From NCBI GenBank assembly GCA_947589185.1, contig CANQCK010000002.1, positions 124,925 through 172,604 of the forward strand: DNA of 47,680 nt, written 5' to 3'. The position numbers were made by a program, and so were the translations under genes. Below are positions 19,777 to 28,169 of this stretch, piece by piece (position 1 is the stretch's first letter; each line of letters begins with the position of its first letter). The notes below the pieces were generated by a model, which saw only the letters and a program-made list of their open reading frames with translations, had not been told where the DNA came from and made no database searches. Origin of the DNA: an uncultured Clostridia bacterium (GTDB lineage Bacteria > Bacillota > Clostridia > Oscillospirales > Ruminococcaceae).

Positions 19777-19801
19777 AAGCGATAATTTCGCTTTGGGGAG
19801 G
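19777..19801 (+). promoter_or_regulatory. Hairpin touching the noc ribosome-binding site
   Basis: AAGCGA (19777-19782) pairs with TCGCTT (19788-19793) around a five-base loop. The strong Shine-Dalgarno GGGGAGG begins one to two bases later. A stem so close to the site could tune noc translation. Confidence 0.4.
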
Positions 19802-19809
19802 ACGTCAAA

Positions 19810-20640
19810 ATGGTTAATTTCACAACAAGACAAAGGGAAAAAGAAATAAATAAGGTACTTGAAATCGGTGTTTCTCTGATTAAGCCTAATCCCAGCCAGC
19901 CAAGAAAACACTTTTATTCGGACGAGCTTACCAAGCTGGCTAAAAGCATTTCGCAGGAGGGAATTCTTCAGCCGCTGATAATAAGAATAAACGACGGTGA
20001 ATATCAGCTTGTTTCAGGCGAGCGAAGACTCAGAGCGGCAAAAATTGCGGGTCTGAAAACGGTACCCTGCATTATTGTGAATATGACGGAGAGAAATTCC
20101 GCACTGATGGCTTTAGTAGAGAACATTCAGAGAGAGAATTTGTCATTTTTTGAGGAGGCCAGTGCGATCCAGTCGCTTATAACAGTTTACGGAATGACGC
20201 AGGAGGATGCGGCAATACGTCTTGGGCTTGCACAGTCAACAGTAGCAAATAAGCTCAGGTTGTTAAGAATACCCGGCGATGAACAGCAGGTAATAATGGA
20301 TATGGGGCTCAGCGAAAGGCACGCACGTGCTTTGTTAAAGCTGAAATCCAAAAGCGACAGGGTAGATGTTCTGGAACGCATACATAAATACAAGTTAAAT
20401 GTCGAAATGACAGAAGCCTACATATCAAAGCTCTTAGAAGGCAGACAGAAAAGAGAGTCTTATAAAAAGCGTTCCCCTGTTTTAAAAGACGTGCGGCTTT
20501 TTGTAAATACAATAAACAAAGCCATTGAGGTTATGCGTTTGTCGGGAGTCGAGGCTAATTCAAAGAAAACTCAGACTGAAAATGAGATCACATACACAAT
20601 AACCATTCCAATCAATGAAAACAATTCGTTTACTTTATAA
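19810..20640 (+). CDS. noc: Nucleoid occlusion protein Noc (ParB family)
   Basis: A ParB paralogue that in Bacillus binds its own DNA sites and keeps the division ring off the nucleoid. The 276 residues have an N-terminal amphipathic stretch (VNFTTRQREKEI) like the membrane-targeting segment of Noc, the CTP-binding core with LVSGERRLRAAKIAG and LVENIQRENLS, a helix-turn-helix (MTQEDAAIRLGLAQSTVANK), and a C-terminal dimerisation region. Position directly after rsmG and before parA-parB matches noc in Bacillus. Genuine binding-site specificity cannot be read from the sequence. Confidence 0.88.
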   Translation: MVNFTTRQREKEINKVLEIGVSLIKPNPSQPRKHFYSDELTKLAKSISQEGILQPLIIRINDGEYQLVSGERRLRAAKIAGLKTVPCIIVNMTERNSALMALVENIQRENLSFFEEASAIQSLITVYGMTQEDAAIRLGLAQSTVANKLRLLRIPGDEQQVIMDMGLSERHARALLKLKSKSDRVDVLERIHKYKLNVEMTEAYISKLLEGRQKRESYKKRSPVLKDVRLFVNTINKAIEVMRLSGVEANSKKTQTENEITYTITIPINENNSFTL

Positions 20641-20648
20641 ACCCTTAA

Positions 20649-20664
20649 TGTTCCACGTGGAACA
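20649..20664. promoter_or_regulatory. parS site 1
   Basis: The perfect 16-base palindrome TGTTCCACGTGGAACA has the CACGTG core of ParB sites. It lies in the noc-parA spacer, the usual location of origin-proximal parS. Confidence 0.9.
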
Positions 20665-20684
20665 CAATTCGTTACGCTTTGCAT

Positions 20685-20700
20685 TGTTCCACGTGAAACA
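20685..20700. promoter_or_regulatory. parS site 2
   Basis: TGTTCCACGTGAAACA matches the Bacillus consensus TGTTNCACGTGAAACA exactly. It starts 36 bases after site 1 and ends 15 bases before the parA -35 hexamer, so bound ParB could also repress parA-parB. Confidence 0.92.
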
Positions 20701-20715
20701 ATTTGAAATTACATC

Positions 20716-20744
20716 TTGCAAAAACATACAAACATTGCTATAAT
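20716..20744 (+). promoter_or_regulatory. Promoter of parA-parB
   Basis: TTGCAA (20716-20721), 17-base spacer, TATAAT (20739-20744), 62 bases before the parA start. Confidence 0.75.
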
Positions 20745-20805
20745 AATAGTTAAGTCGCAGAATATCGGCTTAACTATTTTTTAATATTTGTGAAAGGCAC
20801 AGACA

Positions 20806-21585
20806 ATGGGAAAAGTAATTGCGGTTTCCAACCAAAAAGGCGGAGTCGGAAAGTCCACTACGACGGTAAATCTTGCGGCTGCACTTGGGTTAAAGGGAAA
20901 GAAAATTCTTGTTATAGATTTTGATCCTCAGGGGAACACTACAACCAGCTTTGGAATAGAAAAAAGAAGCATACGAAATACTGTGTATGAGGCGGTTATC
21001 GGAAACTGCCGTATGGTTGAGGCTATTGTCGCCACGAATTACAGAGGAGTATCGGTTGTTCCTGCAACTCAAACTCTTTCGGGTGCGGGAGTCGAATTTT
21101 TGGAACTTGACAGGCGTTCGTTAAGGCTGAAAATGCAGGTTTTGACGGTTAAGGACGATTACGATTATATATTTATTGATTGCCCTCCCACTTTGGATCT
21201 GATAACAATTAATGCTCTTGCAGCTTGTGACAGCGTTATTATTCCGATACAGTGCGAATTTTTGTCGCTTGAAGGTCTTGTTGAACTGACTGAAGCCGTT
21301 AAGAAGGTTAAAAACAGTTTTAATCCCAATATCGTCATTGACGGGATACTTTTTACTATGTATATGAAAAGGTATAATTTAACAGCTCAGGTTGAGGAAG
21401 AAGTAAAAACGCATTTTCCCAAGATGGTTTATAAAACGGTCATTCCTAGAAATATCGCACTTTCCGAAGCCCCCAGCTTTGGACAGCCGATAATGTATTA
21501 CAACCCGAAGTGTAAGGGTGCAAAGGCTTATGAGGAATTTGCCTCTGAGTTTTTAAAAAGGCAAAAGAAAAGGGGAAACCAGTAA
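20806..21585 (+). CDS. parA: Chromosome partitioning ATPase ParA/Soj
   Basis: A deviant-Walker ATPase that moves ParB-parS complexes apart and, in Bacillus, regulates DnaA. The 259 residues carry the deviant Walker A KGGVGKST (11-18), the switch DFDPQGNTT, and Walker B DYIFIDCPPTLD. Full-length for the chromosomal (short) Soj type with no N-terminal DNA-binding extension. It is followed 25 bases later by parB. Confidence 0.96.
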   Translation: MGKVIAVSNQKGGVGKSTTTVNLAAALGLKGKKILVIDFDPQGNTTTSFGIEKRSIRNTVYEAVIGNCRMVEAIVATNYRGVSVVPATQTLSGAGVEFLELDRRSLRLKMQVLTVKDDYDYIFIDCPPTLDLITINALAACDSVIIPIQCEFLSLEGLVELTEAVKKVKNSFNPNIVIDGILFTMYMKRYNLTAQVEEEVKTHFPKMVYKTVIPRNIALSEAPSFGQPIMYYNPKCKGAKAYEEFASEFLKRQKKRGNQ

Positions 21586-21610
21586 TAAGGATAATAAATG
21601 AGGAGGAAAT

Positions 21611-22480
21611 ATGGCAAAAAAAAGGCTAGGAAAGGGTATGGACGCTCTGTTTTTTGAGAGCGAAGAGGAAAAAGCTTCATCTTCTTCGGCGACGAATACG
21701 TTAAGGCTTTCGGAAATTGAGCCGAACAGATCACAGCCGAGAACAGCGTTTGACGATAACGCTATTGAAAGTCTTGCTGAATCTATACGTCAGCACGGAG
21801 TTTTGCAGCCCATTCTTGTGCGACCGCTCCCTACGGGCGGTTATCAGATAGTTGCAGGCGAACGCCGCTGGAGAGCGGCAAGAATAGCCGGATTGAGCGA
21901 GGTTCCTGTTCTTATAAAGGATTTGAGCGATTTTGAAACTATGCAGATTGCGTTGATAGAAAACCTCCAGCGTGAAGATTTAAACCCGATCGAAGAAGCA
22001 CAAGGCTATGAAAAGCTGATGAGTGAGTATAATATGACTCAGGAGCAGGTCGCAGAGACAATGGGAAAATCACGTCCTGCTATTGCGAATTCACTCAGAC
22101 TTTTAAAGCTTGATGGCGAGACTCAGAATATGGTAAAAAATGGTGACTTATCGGCAGGTCACGCAAAAGCATTGGCAGGAGTTAATGATATTAAGCTGAG
22201 ACAGGAGCTTGCAAAGAAAACGGTTTTAGACAAGCTCTCGGTAAGACAGCTTGAAAAAATTATATCATTGGGCGAGAAAAAGACTAAAAGGTCAAAGACC
22301 TCGATTCGCTATGAAAACACTTACGCTGCGGAGCTTGAAGCGGCATTGCAGTCTGTGTTTGGGCAAAAAACGGAGGTCTCTGCAAAGGCTGACGGAAGCT
22401 ACACTATTAAAATAAAGGTCAAAAACAAAGACGAGCTGAATGAGTTTGTAAAGAACTGTTCGGCTAATCTTGAGAAATAA
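21611..22480 (+). CDS. parB: Chromosome partitioning protein ParB/Spo0J
   Basis: CTP-dependent clamp that loads at parS, spreads and recruits SMC. The 289 residues start MAKKRLGKGMDALF, the classic N-terminus that stimulates ParA. The core has LVRPLPTGGYQIVAGERRWR and IALIENLQREDLNPIEEA, and the helix-turn-helix is MTQEQVAETMGKSRPAIANS. The C-terminal dimer domain follows a short linker. AGGAGG lies just upstream. It is paired with parA and with the two parS sites 0.9 kb away. Confidence 0.96.
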   Translation: MAKKRLGKGMDALFFESEEEKASSSSATNTLRLSEIEPNRSQPRTAFDDNAIESLAESIRQHGVLQPILVRPLPTGGYQIVAGERRWRAARIAGLSEVPVLIKDLSDFETMQIALIENLQREDLNPIEEAQGYEKLMSEYNMTQEQVAETMGKSRPAIANSLRLLKLDGETQNMVKNGDLSAGHAKALAGVNDIKLRQELAKKTVLDKLSVRQLEKIISLGEKKTKRSKTSIRYENTYAAELEAALQSVFGQKTEVSAKADGSYTIKIKVKNKDELNEFVKNCSANLEK

Positions 22481-22507
22481 ACATCTGAAATTGAGGAGAA
22501 AGTATTT

Positions 22508-23788
22508 ATGTTAGACATCAAATTTTTAAGAGAAAATCCTGATATTGTAAAAGAAAACATAAAAAAGAAGTTTCAGGACGAAAAAATCAAGCTGGTTGAC
22601 GAGGTTATCGAGCTTGATGAAAAGTACAGAGCGGCAAAAACACGCTGTGACAATTTAAGAAGCCAGCGAAATAAAATAAGCAAGCAAATCGGCGGGCTTA
22701 TGGCAAAGGGAGAAAAAGAGGAAGCCGAAAAGGTAAAGTCACAGGTCGGGGAGATAAATAATGAGCTTTCTTCTTTGGAGGTCAGCGAGGACGAGCTTTC
22801 ACAGCAGATAAGGGAAAGAATGTTGGTAATTCCTAATATCATTGATGAAAGTGTGCCTATCGGCAAAGACGATAGTGAAAATGTCGAGATCGAGAAGTTC
22901 GGCGAACCTTTAGTTCCTGATTTTGATGTACCTTATCACGTTGATATTATGGAAAAACTAAACGGAATTGATATAGACAGTGCGAGAAAGACTTCGGGCA
23001 ACGGATTTTACTATCTTTCGGGAGATATTGCGAGACTTCATTCTGCAATACTTTCTTATGCAAGAGATTTTATGATAGACAGAGGATTTACTTATTATAT
23101 TCCTCCATATATGATAAGAAGCAGTGTTGTTACAGGAGTAATGTCATTTGCTGAAATGGAGGGTATGATGTATAAAATTGAGGGCGAGGACCTTTATCTT
23201 ATCGGTACCAGCGAACACTCAATGATAGGAAAATTTATTGATACTATTTTAAAAGAAGACGAACTTCCTAAGACTCTGACAAGCTATTCGCCGTGTTTTA
23301 GAAAAGAGGTAGGCGCTCACGGAATTGAAGAGCGTGGAGTGTATCGTATACATCAGTTTGAAAAGCAGGAAATGATTGTTGTCTGCAAGCCGGAGGATAG
23401 TATGAGCTGGTTTGAAAAGCTTTATCATAATACCGTTGATTTCTTCAGAACGCTTGATATTCCTGTTAGAACTCTTGAATGCTGTTCGGGCGATCTGGCG
23501 GATTTGAAGGTCAAGAGCATTGATGTTGAGGCTTGGAGTCCCCGCCAGAAGAAGTATTTCGAGGTGGGTTCCTGTTCAAATTTGGGAGACGCTCAGGCAA
23601 GACGTCTCGGAATAAGGGTCAAGGGTGCAGACGGAAACAAGTACTTTGCACATACTCTTAACAACACAGTTGTTGCTCCGCCAAGAATGTTGATAGCTTT
23701 TCTTGAAAATAACCTCAATGAAGACGGCTCGGTGAGAATTCCGGAGTCTCTGAGAATGTATATGGGCGGAAAAGACATAATAAAATAA
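22508..23788 (+). CDS. serS: Seryl-tRNA synthetase
   Basis: Class II synthetase that charges tRNA-Ser and tRNA-Sec. The 426 residues have an N-terminal antiparallel coiled coil (about 30-100) that contacts the tRNA long arm, motif 2 in CFRKEVGAHGIEERGVYRIH, and motif 3 near the C-terminus (NNTVVAPPRMLIAFLENN). Only 27 bases separate it from parB, leaving no room for a T-box leader, so it is probably read from the parA promoter. The serine biosynthesis genes serC-serA follow, an apparent metabolic grouping. Confidence 0.97.
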   Translation: MLDIKFLRENPDIVKENIKKKFQDEKIKLVDEVIELDEKYRAAKTRCDNLRSQRNKISKQIGGLMAKGEKEEAEKVKSQVGEINNELSSLEVSEDELSQQIRERMLVIPNIIDESVPIGKDDSENVEIEKFGEPLVPDFDVPYHVDIMEKLNGIDIDSARKTSGNGFYYLSGDIARLHSAILSYARDFMIDRGFTYYIPPYMIRSSVVTGVMSFAEMEGMMYKIEGEDLYLIGTSEHSMIGKFIDTILKEDELPKTLTSYSPCFRKEVGAHGIEERGVYRIHQFEKQEMIVVCKPEDSMSWFEKLYHNTVDFFRTLDIPVRTLECCSGDLADLKVKSIDVEAWSPRQKKYFEVGSCSNLGDAQARRLGIRVKGADGNKYFAHTLNNTVVAPPRMLIAFLENNLNEDGSVRIPESLRMYMGGKDIIK

Positions 23789-23822
23789 TTTGGCAATGTA
23801 GTTTCAAAAAAGACGAGGAATT

Positions 23823-23866
23823 TTATTCCGCTTACTGTTGACTTTAGTGGGATAAAGTTATATAAT
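23823..23866 (+). promoter_or_regulatory. Promoter of serC-serA with overlapping inverted repeat
   Basis: TTGACT (23838-23843), 17-base spacer, perfect TATAAT (23861-23866). An imperfect inverted repeat, TTATTCCGCT (23823-23832) and AGTGGGATAA (23846-23855), 8 of 10 positions symmetric, straddles the -35 and spacer, where a repressor would sit. Confidence 0.65.
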
Positions 23867-23912
23867 AATTAAGTAATTGCTTACAAATTAATTTATATGG
23901 AGGGTATTAAAA

Positions 23913-24995
23913 ATGGCAAGAGTTTATAATTTCAGTGCCGGTCCTGCTGTGCTTCCGGAGGAAGTTTTAAAAGAAGCAGCAGATGAAATGTTAGATTACA
24001 GGGGAACAGGAATGTCCGTAATGGAGATGTCTCACCGTTCAAAGGCTTTTGATACTATTATCAAAGAGGCTGAACAGGATCTTCGTGAGCTTATGAATAT
24101 TCCTGACAATTACAAGGTATTATTTTTACAGGGAGGAGCTTCACAGCAGTTTGCAGCTATTCCTATGAACCTTATGAAAAATAAGGTTGCAGATTATATT
24201 ATCACAGGTCAGTGGTCAAAGAAGGCTTTTCAGGAAGCAAAGAAATACGGCAATGTAAAGGCTGTAGCTTCATCTGAGGATAAGACATATTCTTATATTC
24301 CTGATTGCAGTGACTTGGATATTGACGACGACGCAGATTATGTTTATATCTGCGAGAACAACACGATTTACGGAACAAAGTTTAAAGAGCTTCCTAACAC
24401 AAAGGGTAAAACTCTTGTAGCAGACGTATCCTCCTGCTTTTTATCAGAGCCTGTTGACGTAACAAAATACGGAGTAATTTACGGCGGAGTTCAGAAGAAC
24501 GTAGGACCTGCCGGAGTAGTAATAGTAATTATCCGTGAGGATCTTATCACAGATACTCCTCTAGAGGGAACACCAACAATGCTTACTTATAAAACTCAGG
24601 CAGACGCTGATTCTCTTTACAACACACCTCCTTGCTACGGAATTTACATCTGCGGAAAGGTATTCAAATGGATAAAGAAAATGGGCGGACTTGAGGCTAT
24701 GAAGGCTCACAACGAAAAGAAGGCAAAAATTCTTTATGATTTCTTGGATCAAAGCGAGTTATTCAAGGGAACTGTTGTAGAAAAAGACCGTTCGCTTATG
24801 AATGTACCGTTTGTAACAGGCGATGCTGATTTAGACGCTAAGTTTGTTGCAGAGGCAAAGGCAGCGGGCTTTGAAAACCTCAAAGGTCACAGAACTGTAG
24901 GCGGAATGAGAGCTTCAATTTACAACGCAATGCCAATCGAGGGCGTTGAAAAGCTCGTTGAATTTATGAAGGACTTTGAGGCAAAAAACAAGTAG
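23913..24995 (+). CDS. serC: Phosphoserine aminotransferase
   Basis: PLP enzyme converting 3-phosphohydroxypyruvate and glutamate to phosphoserine and 2-oxoglutarate. The 360 residues begin VYNFSAGPAVLPEEVL, a family hallmark. The cofactor lysine is K195 in YGGVQKNVGPAG. The HRS and KGHRTVGGMRASIYNAM segments for phosphate binding are present. GGAGGG precedes the ATG. It is followed by serA 47 bases later. No serB phosphatase is in the window. Confidence 0.96.
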   Translation: MARVYNFSAGPAVLPEEVLKEAADEMLDYRGTGMSVMEMSHRSKAFDTIIKEAEQDLRELMNIPDNYKVLFLQGGASQQFAAIPMNLMKNKVADYIITGQWSKKAFQEAKKYGNVKAVASSEDKTYSYIPDCSDLDIDDDADYVYICENNTIYGTKFKELPNTKGKTLVADVSSCFLSEPVDVTKYGVIYGGVQKNVGPAGVVIVIIREDLITDTPLEGTPTMLTYKTQADADSLYNTPPCYGIYICGKVFKWIKKMGGLEAMKAHNEKKAKILYDFLDQSELFKGTVVEKDRSLMNVPFVTGDADLDAKFVAEAKAAGFENLKGHRTVGGMRASIYNAMPIEGVEKLVEFMKDFEAKNK

Positions 24996-25042
24996 ACATC
25001 ATATGTTATATTACATAACAAAAATTTAAGGGGTTAGTTGAA

Positions 25043-26197
25043 ATGTATAATATTAAAACACTGAACAAAATATCTGCCGTTGGGGTAGATAACTTTGATA
25101 AGTCGAAATACAATGTTGCTGACGACATTGAAAATCCTGATGCAATAATGGTGCGTTCTGCATCAATGCACGAGATGGAATTTGGAGATAATCTTCTTGC
25201 TATTGCAAGAGCAGGAGCAGGAACAAATAATATTCCTGTTGATAAGTGTGTGGAAAACGGAATCTGCGTATTTAACACACCTGGTGCAAATGCAAACGCT
25301 GTAAAAGAGCTTGCAGTATGCGGATTGCTCTTGGCTTCAAGAAAAGTTCCTGAGGCTATGGATTGGGCAAAGACATTAAAAGGCAAGGGCGACGAGGTTG
25401 AAAAGCTCGTCGAGAAAGGAAAGGGACAGTTTGTAGGTCCTGAGATTTTAGGAAAAACTCTCGGTCTTGTAGGTCTTGGAGCTATCGGCGGAAAACTGGC
25501 TAACATTGCGGTTTCTCTAGGTATGAACGTAATCGGCTACGATCCTTACTTGTCAGTAGGCGCGGCTCTTGACTTGAAACCACAGGTTAAGGTAACACCT
25601 CATCTTGACGAGGTATATGCTAATGCTGATTATCTGTCGCTCCACCTCCCGTTTAATTCTGAGACAAAGGGTTCTATCAACGCTGACGCATTTGCAAAGA
25701 TGAAGGACGGCGTAAGAATTCTCAACTTTGCAAGAGGTCCTCTTGTTGACTATGATGATATTTTGAAAGCACTTTCAAGCGGTAAGGTTGCAAGATATGT
25801 GACCGATTTCCCGGGAGATAAGGTTTTGTGCGAGGAAAATGTTGTTTGTATTCCCCACTTGGGAGCTTCAACTCCTGAATCTGAGGACAACTGTGCATAT
25901 ATGGCGGCAGTTGAGCTTATTGATTACATCGAGAACGGAAACATCACAAACTCGGTTAATCTTCCTAATGCTGAGCTTACAAAGACAGGAGACGCTCTTG
26001 TTTGCATAATTCACAAGAATATTCCGTCAATTATTTCGCAGATCACCACAAAGGTTTCGGAGAACGGCGGAAATATCGAGAACCTTGTTAACAAGTCAAA
26101 GAAAGACTGGTCATACACAATGCTTGATGTTACAGGCAAGGTTGACGCTGACGAGTTTAAGGACATTGAGGGAATTACAAAGGTAAGAGTGCTTTAA
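25043..26197 (+). CDS. serA: D-3-phosphoglycerate dehydrogenase
   Basis: NAD-dependent first step of serine synthesis from 3-phosphoglycerate. The 384 residues contain the substrate part (ARAGAGTNNIPVDKC), the NAD Rossmann motif GLVGLGAIGGKLANIAVSLG, the catalytic His region in PHLGASTPESEDN, and a C-terminal ACT-type domain (about 315-384) that usually mediates serine feedback inhibition. It lacks the extra intervening domain of the long form. It ends at a strong bidirectional hairpin. Confidence 0.95.
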   Translation: MYNIKTLNKISAVGVDNFDKSKYNVADDIENPDAIMVRSASMHEMEFGDNLLAIARAGAGTNNIPVDKCVENGICVFNTPGANANAVKELAVCGLLLASRKVPEAMDWAKTLKGKGDEVEKLVEKGKGQFVGPEILGKTLGLVGLGAIGGKLANIAVSLGMNVIGYDPYLSVGAALDLKPQVKVTPHLDEVYANADYLSLHLPFNSETKGSINADAFAKMKDGVRILNFARGPLVDYDDILKALSSGKVARYVTDFPGDKVLCEENVVCIPHLGASTPESEDNCAYMAAVELIDYIENGNITNSVNLPNAELTKTGDALVCIIHKNIPSIISQITTKVSENGGNIENLVNKSKKDWSYTMLDVTGKVDADEFKDIEGITKVRVL

Positions 26198-26224
26198 TAG
26201 TTTAGAATGAATATTACAGAAAAG

Positions 26225-26260
26225 ACGAGCGAAAAGCTTTTGCTAATCGCCCGTTTTTTT
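26225..26260. terminator. Terminator of serC-serA, shared with the convergent gene
   Basis: ACGAGCGA (26225-26232) pairs with TCGCCCGT (26247-26254) with one mismatch, then seven T residues. It immediately precedes, on the other strand, the stop of the 26259 gene and can serve both directions. Confidence 0.75.
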
Positions 26261-26876
26261 ATAATTGATGAGGTAACCAGTAATGATAATCAAACTCAAG
26301 AGAAATCATATTTTCTTTGTCTGCCAAATCACGAACCGCTTGCTGAAAGATTTTATACCGTTTTGAAAAGTCTTTTTTTCCATTTGTGTTGTCAAAATCT
26401 TCATTGCCCCAACCTTTATTAAATTCATCATATTTTCCAATTTTAATATTACAACTAAGACTTTTACGCTTTCTCCAGACTTTTCTTAGTATTTGTCCAT
26501 CCATTGGGCAATGGCAAAATTTGAACAATTCTTTTTTATCTTTATCAGCATAACTTGTAATATAAAAATACTTTAGCATCATATTAATAAGTTTTTGTGA
26601 ATTACCAAATGAAAACTTGCCGTTGCTTTCCTTTTGGTTAATAATCTTACATATTTCAATTGCTGTTTTAAGATAATCCTTATCATAATCATTTTGACAT
26701 GAATATTTATTATTTAGCACATTGTTAATAAGCTCAGATAACGTATCTTTTAATTGGTCTAATTCTTCTAATTTTTCAAGGGGCTTTTTAGCTCCATTAT
26801 ATGCTTTTCGAGAAACAGCATCTCTTATAGCAGAGATATAAATAAACATGAATATATCATCATTTGAATTTGCCAT
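26259..26876 (-). CDS. Unknown 205-residue soluble protein
   Basis: I do not recognise this protein. It is mostly helical in appearance and charged, with no signal peptide or membrane segment. Distinctive points are a short Cys-His-Cys group (KFCHCPMDG) near residue 125, a second Cys in KSLSCNIKIG, and aromatic residues at the end (EFDYHYWLPHQL). The start is well supported by AGGAGG upstream. It is AT-richer than serA and cysK. It is the last of four minus-strand genes after cysK, tatD and the pyrophosphatase-like gene, but has 56 bases of its own upstream space. The cargo-like character suggests an acquired gene, without proof. Confidence 0.75.
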   Translation of the reverse strand: MANSNDDIFMFIYISAIRDAVSRKAYNGAKKPLEKLEELDQLKDTLSELINNVLNNKYSCQNDYDKDYLKTAIEICKIINQKESNGKFSFGNSQKLINMMLKYFYITSYADKDKKELFKFCHCPMDGQILRKVWRKRKSLSCNIKIGKYDEFNKGWGNEDFDNTNGKKDFSKRYKIFQQAVRDLADKENMISLEFDYHYWLPHQL

Positions 26877-26932
26877 AAAATTGACCTCCTAAACATTGCT
26901 GTTACATTTTGTTAAAAAACAACTTTCTATTA

Positions 26933-27256
26933 TTAAATAATAACTTCCGATTTATAATATTGTTCTTGAAATTTTATTTGTTTCATTATTTCTTCTTTGG
27001 TGAAAGTGATATTTTCAGGACAGACCACCCATTTTTCTTCTACATCGTCAAACCTGTGAATTATTGCAATGATTTTACCCGTGAATTTCTCAACGGGTTC
27101 GTTTACACCTAAAATGTAAGCGTCCTGTTCCTCTCCGTCAGGTGCGATAATTCCTTCAATATACCCATAGTTAATTGGATAATACATATCTTTGTGTTCC
27201 GGATGGTAGCTCCCAAGAGGTCTGTCAACAGTAACCGTAACGATTTTTCCAATCAT
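26933..27256 (-). CDS. Short inorganic-pyrophosphatase-like protein
   Basis: The 107 residues resemble the core of family I inorganic pyrophosphatases (hydrolysis of diphosphate). YYPINYGYIEGIIAPDGEEQ and DAYILG correspond to the Y-P-NYG and DG-PLD metal-binding stretch, and FDDVEEKWVV to the second acidic site. It is much shorter than the usual 160-180 residues and lacks the N-terminal beta strands, so it may have a different substrate or no catalysis. GGGGG precedes the ATG. It may be co-transcribed with tatD, whose stop lies 28 bases upstream. Confidence 0.75.
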   Translation of the reverse strand: MIGKIVTVTVDRPLGSYHPEHKDMYYPINYGYIEGIIAPDGEEQDAYILGVNEPVEKFTGKIIAIIHRFDDVEEKWVVCPENITFTKEEIMKQIKFQEQYYKSEVII

Positions 27257-27284
27257 AATAGTTTCCCCCTAAAATATTATAAAA

Positions 27285-28067
27285 TTATAAACTAATACCA
27301 AACAACTCGCACACATTATTTGTCGTAATATCCAGCACTTCTTGAGGTGTAATTCCTTTAGATTCTGCGACCTTCTTTGCAACCTCGCTTATCATTGTCG
27401 AATCGCATCTATGTCCTCGATACGGCTCGGGAGCCATATAAGGTGCGTCAGTTTCAAGCAGAAGTTTGTCTATCGGAACTACTTCAAGGGCTTTGTTTGC
27501 CTTTTTTGCATTTTTAAAGGTCAGCGCCCCTGTGAAGCTGATATACATTCCTATTGCCAGAACTTCTTTTGCGGTTTCGGCAGAACCCGAAAAGCAATGC
27601 ACTACTCCCTTTGGTTTAAGCTGTTTTAAGATATTCATACCGTCCTCAGTTGCTTCACGCAGATGCACAATAACAGGAAGTCCTAACTCATTAGCAAGCA
27701 AGACCTGCTGTGTAAAAACTTCAATCTGACGAACCTTGTCGTAATTCTCATAGTGGTAGTCAAGACCTATCTCGCCTATTGCGACGATTTTGTTTCTGCC
27801 CTTTTTAACTAGCTCACGGAGCTTTTTTATATAGTCTCTGTCTGCCTTGACTATGCAATTCGGATCGGGGTGAAAACCGACACTGGTATAGAAATTTTTG
27901 AACTTTTCAGACATTTTTAATCCGAAGTCAGCAGATTCAAGGTCGGTAGCGGCGTGGATCATACCGACTACGGTACTGTTGAGTGCATTTGCAATTACAT
28001 CTTCGCGGTCAGACTTAAACTTATAGTCATCATAATGACAGTGTGAGTCAAAAATATTATTCAGCAT
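27285..28067 (-). CDS. tatD: TatD-family metal-dependent nuclease
   Basis: TIM-barrel hydrolase with DNase/exonuclease activity in characterised members. From the ATG at 28067 it has 260 residues, the normal size. This start is preferred over the longer open frame to 28160 because GAGG precedes it and the metal-binding DSHCHYDDYKF follows at once; the extra 31 codons overlap the promoter. Other metal ligands lie in AIGEIGLDYHY, VIVHLREA, VHCFSG and LLETDAPYMAP. It has its own promoter, although it lies downstream of cysK and its terminator. Confidence 0.93.
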   Translation of the reverse strand: MLNNIFDSHCHYDDYKFKSDREDVIANALNSTVVGMIHAATDLESADFGLKMSEKFKNFYTSVGFHPDPNCIVKADRDYIKKLRELVKKGRNKIVAIGEIGLDYHYENYDKVRQIEVFTQQVLLANELGLPVIVHLREATEDGMNILKQLKPKGVVHCFSGSAETAKEVLAIGMYISFTGALTFKNAKKANKALEVVPIDKLLLETDAPYMAPEPYRGHRCDSTMISEVAKKVAESKGITPQEVLDITTNNVCELFGISL

Positions 28068-28099
28068 TTTATTTTCCTCTTTATTAGAATTTCTAATAT

Positions 28100-28128
28100 A
28101 TTCTATCATAAAGATACCGATTTTGCAA
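28100..28128 (-). promoter_or_regulatory. Promoter of tatD
   Basis: Minus strand: TTGCAA (28123-28128), 17-base spacer, TAGAAT (28100-28105), just after the cysK terminator. Confidence 0.55.
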
Positions 28129-28130
28129 TA

Positions 28131-28158
28131 AAAAAGCAACGGACTTATGTCCGTTGCC
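28131..28158 (-). terminator. Terminator of cysK
   Basis: Perfect nine-pair stem GCAACGGAC / GTCCGTTGC (28136-28144 and 28149-28157) with a four-base loop; on the minus strand it is followed by TTTTTTATT. Confidence 0.88.
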
Positions 28159-28169
28159 AAATTAAAACC

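Noticed and set aside
26207-26422. Plus-strand frame starting after serA
   Set aside because: It runs through the serA terminator and antisense to the better supported 26259-26876 gene.
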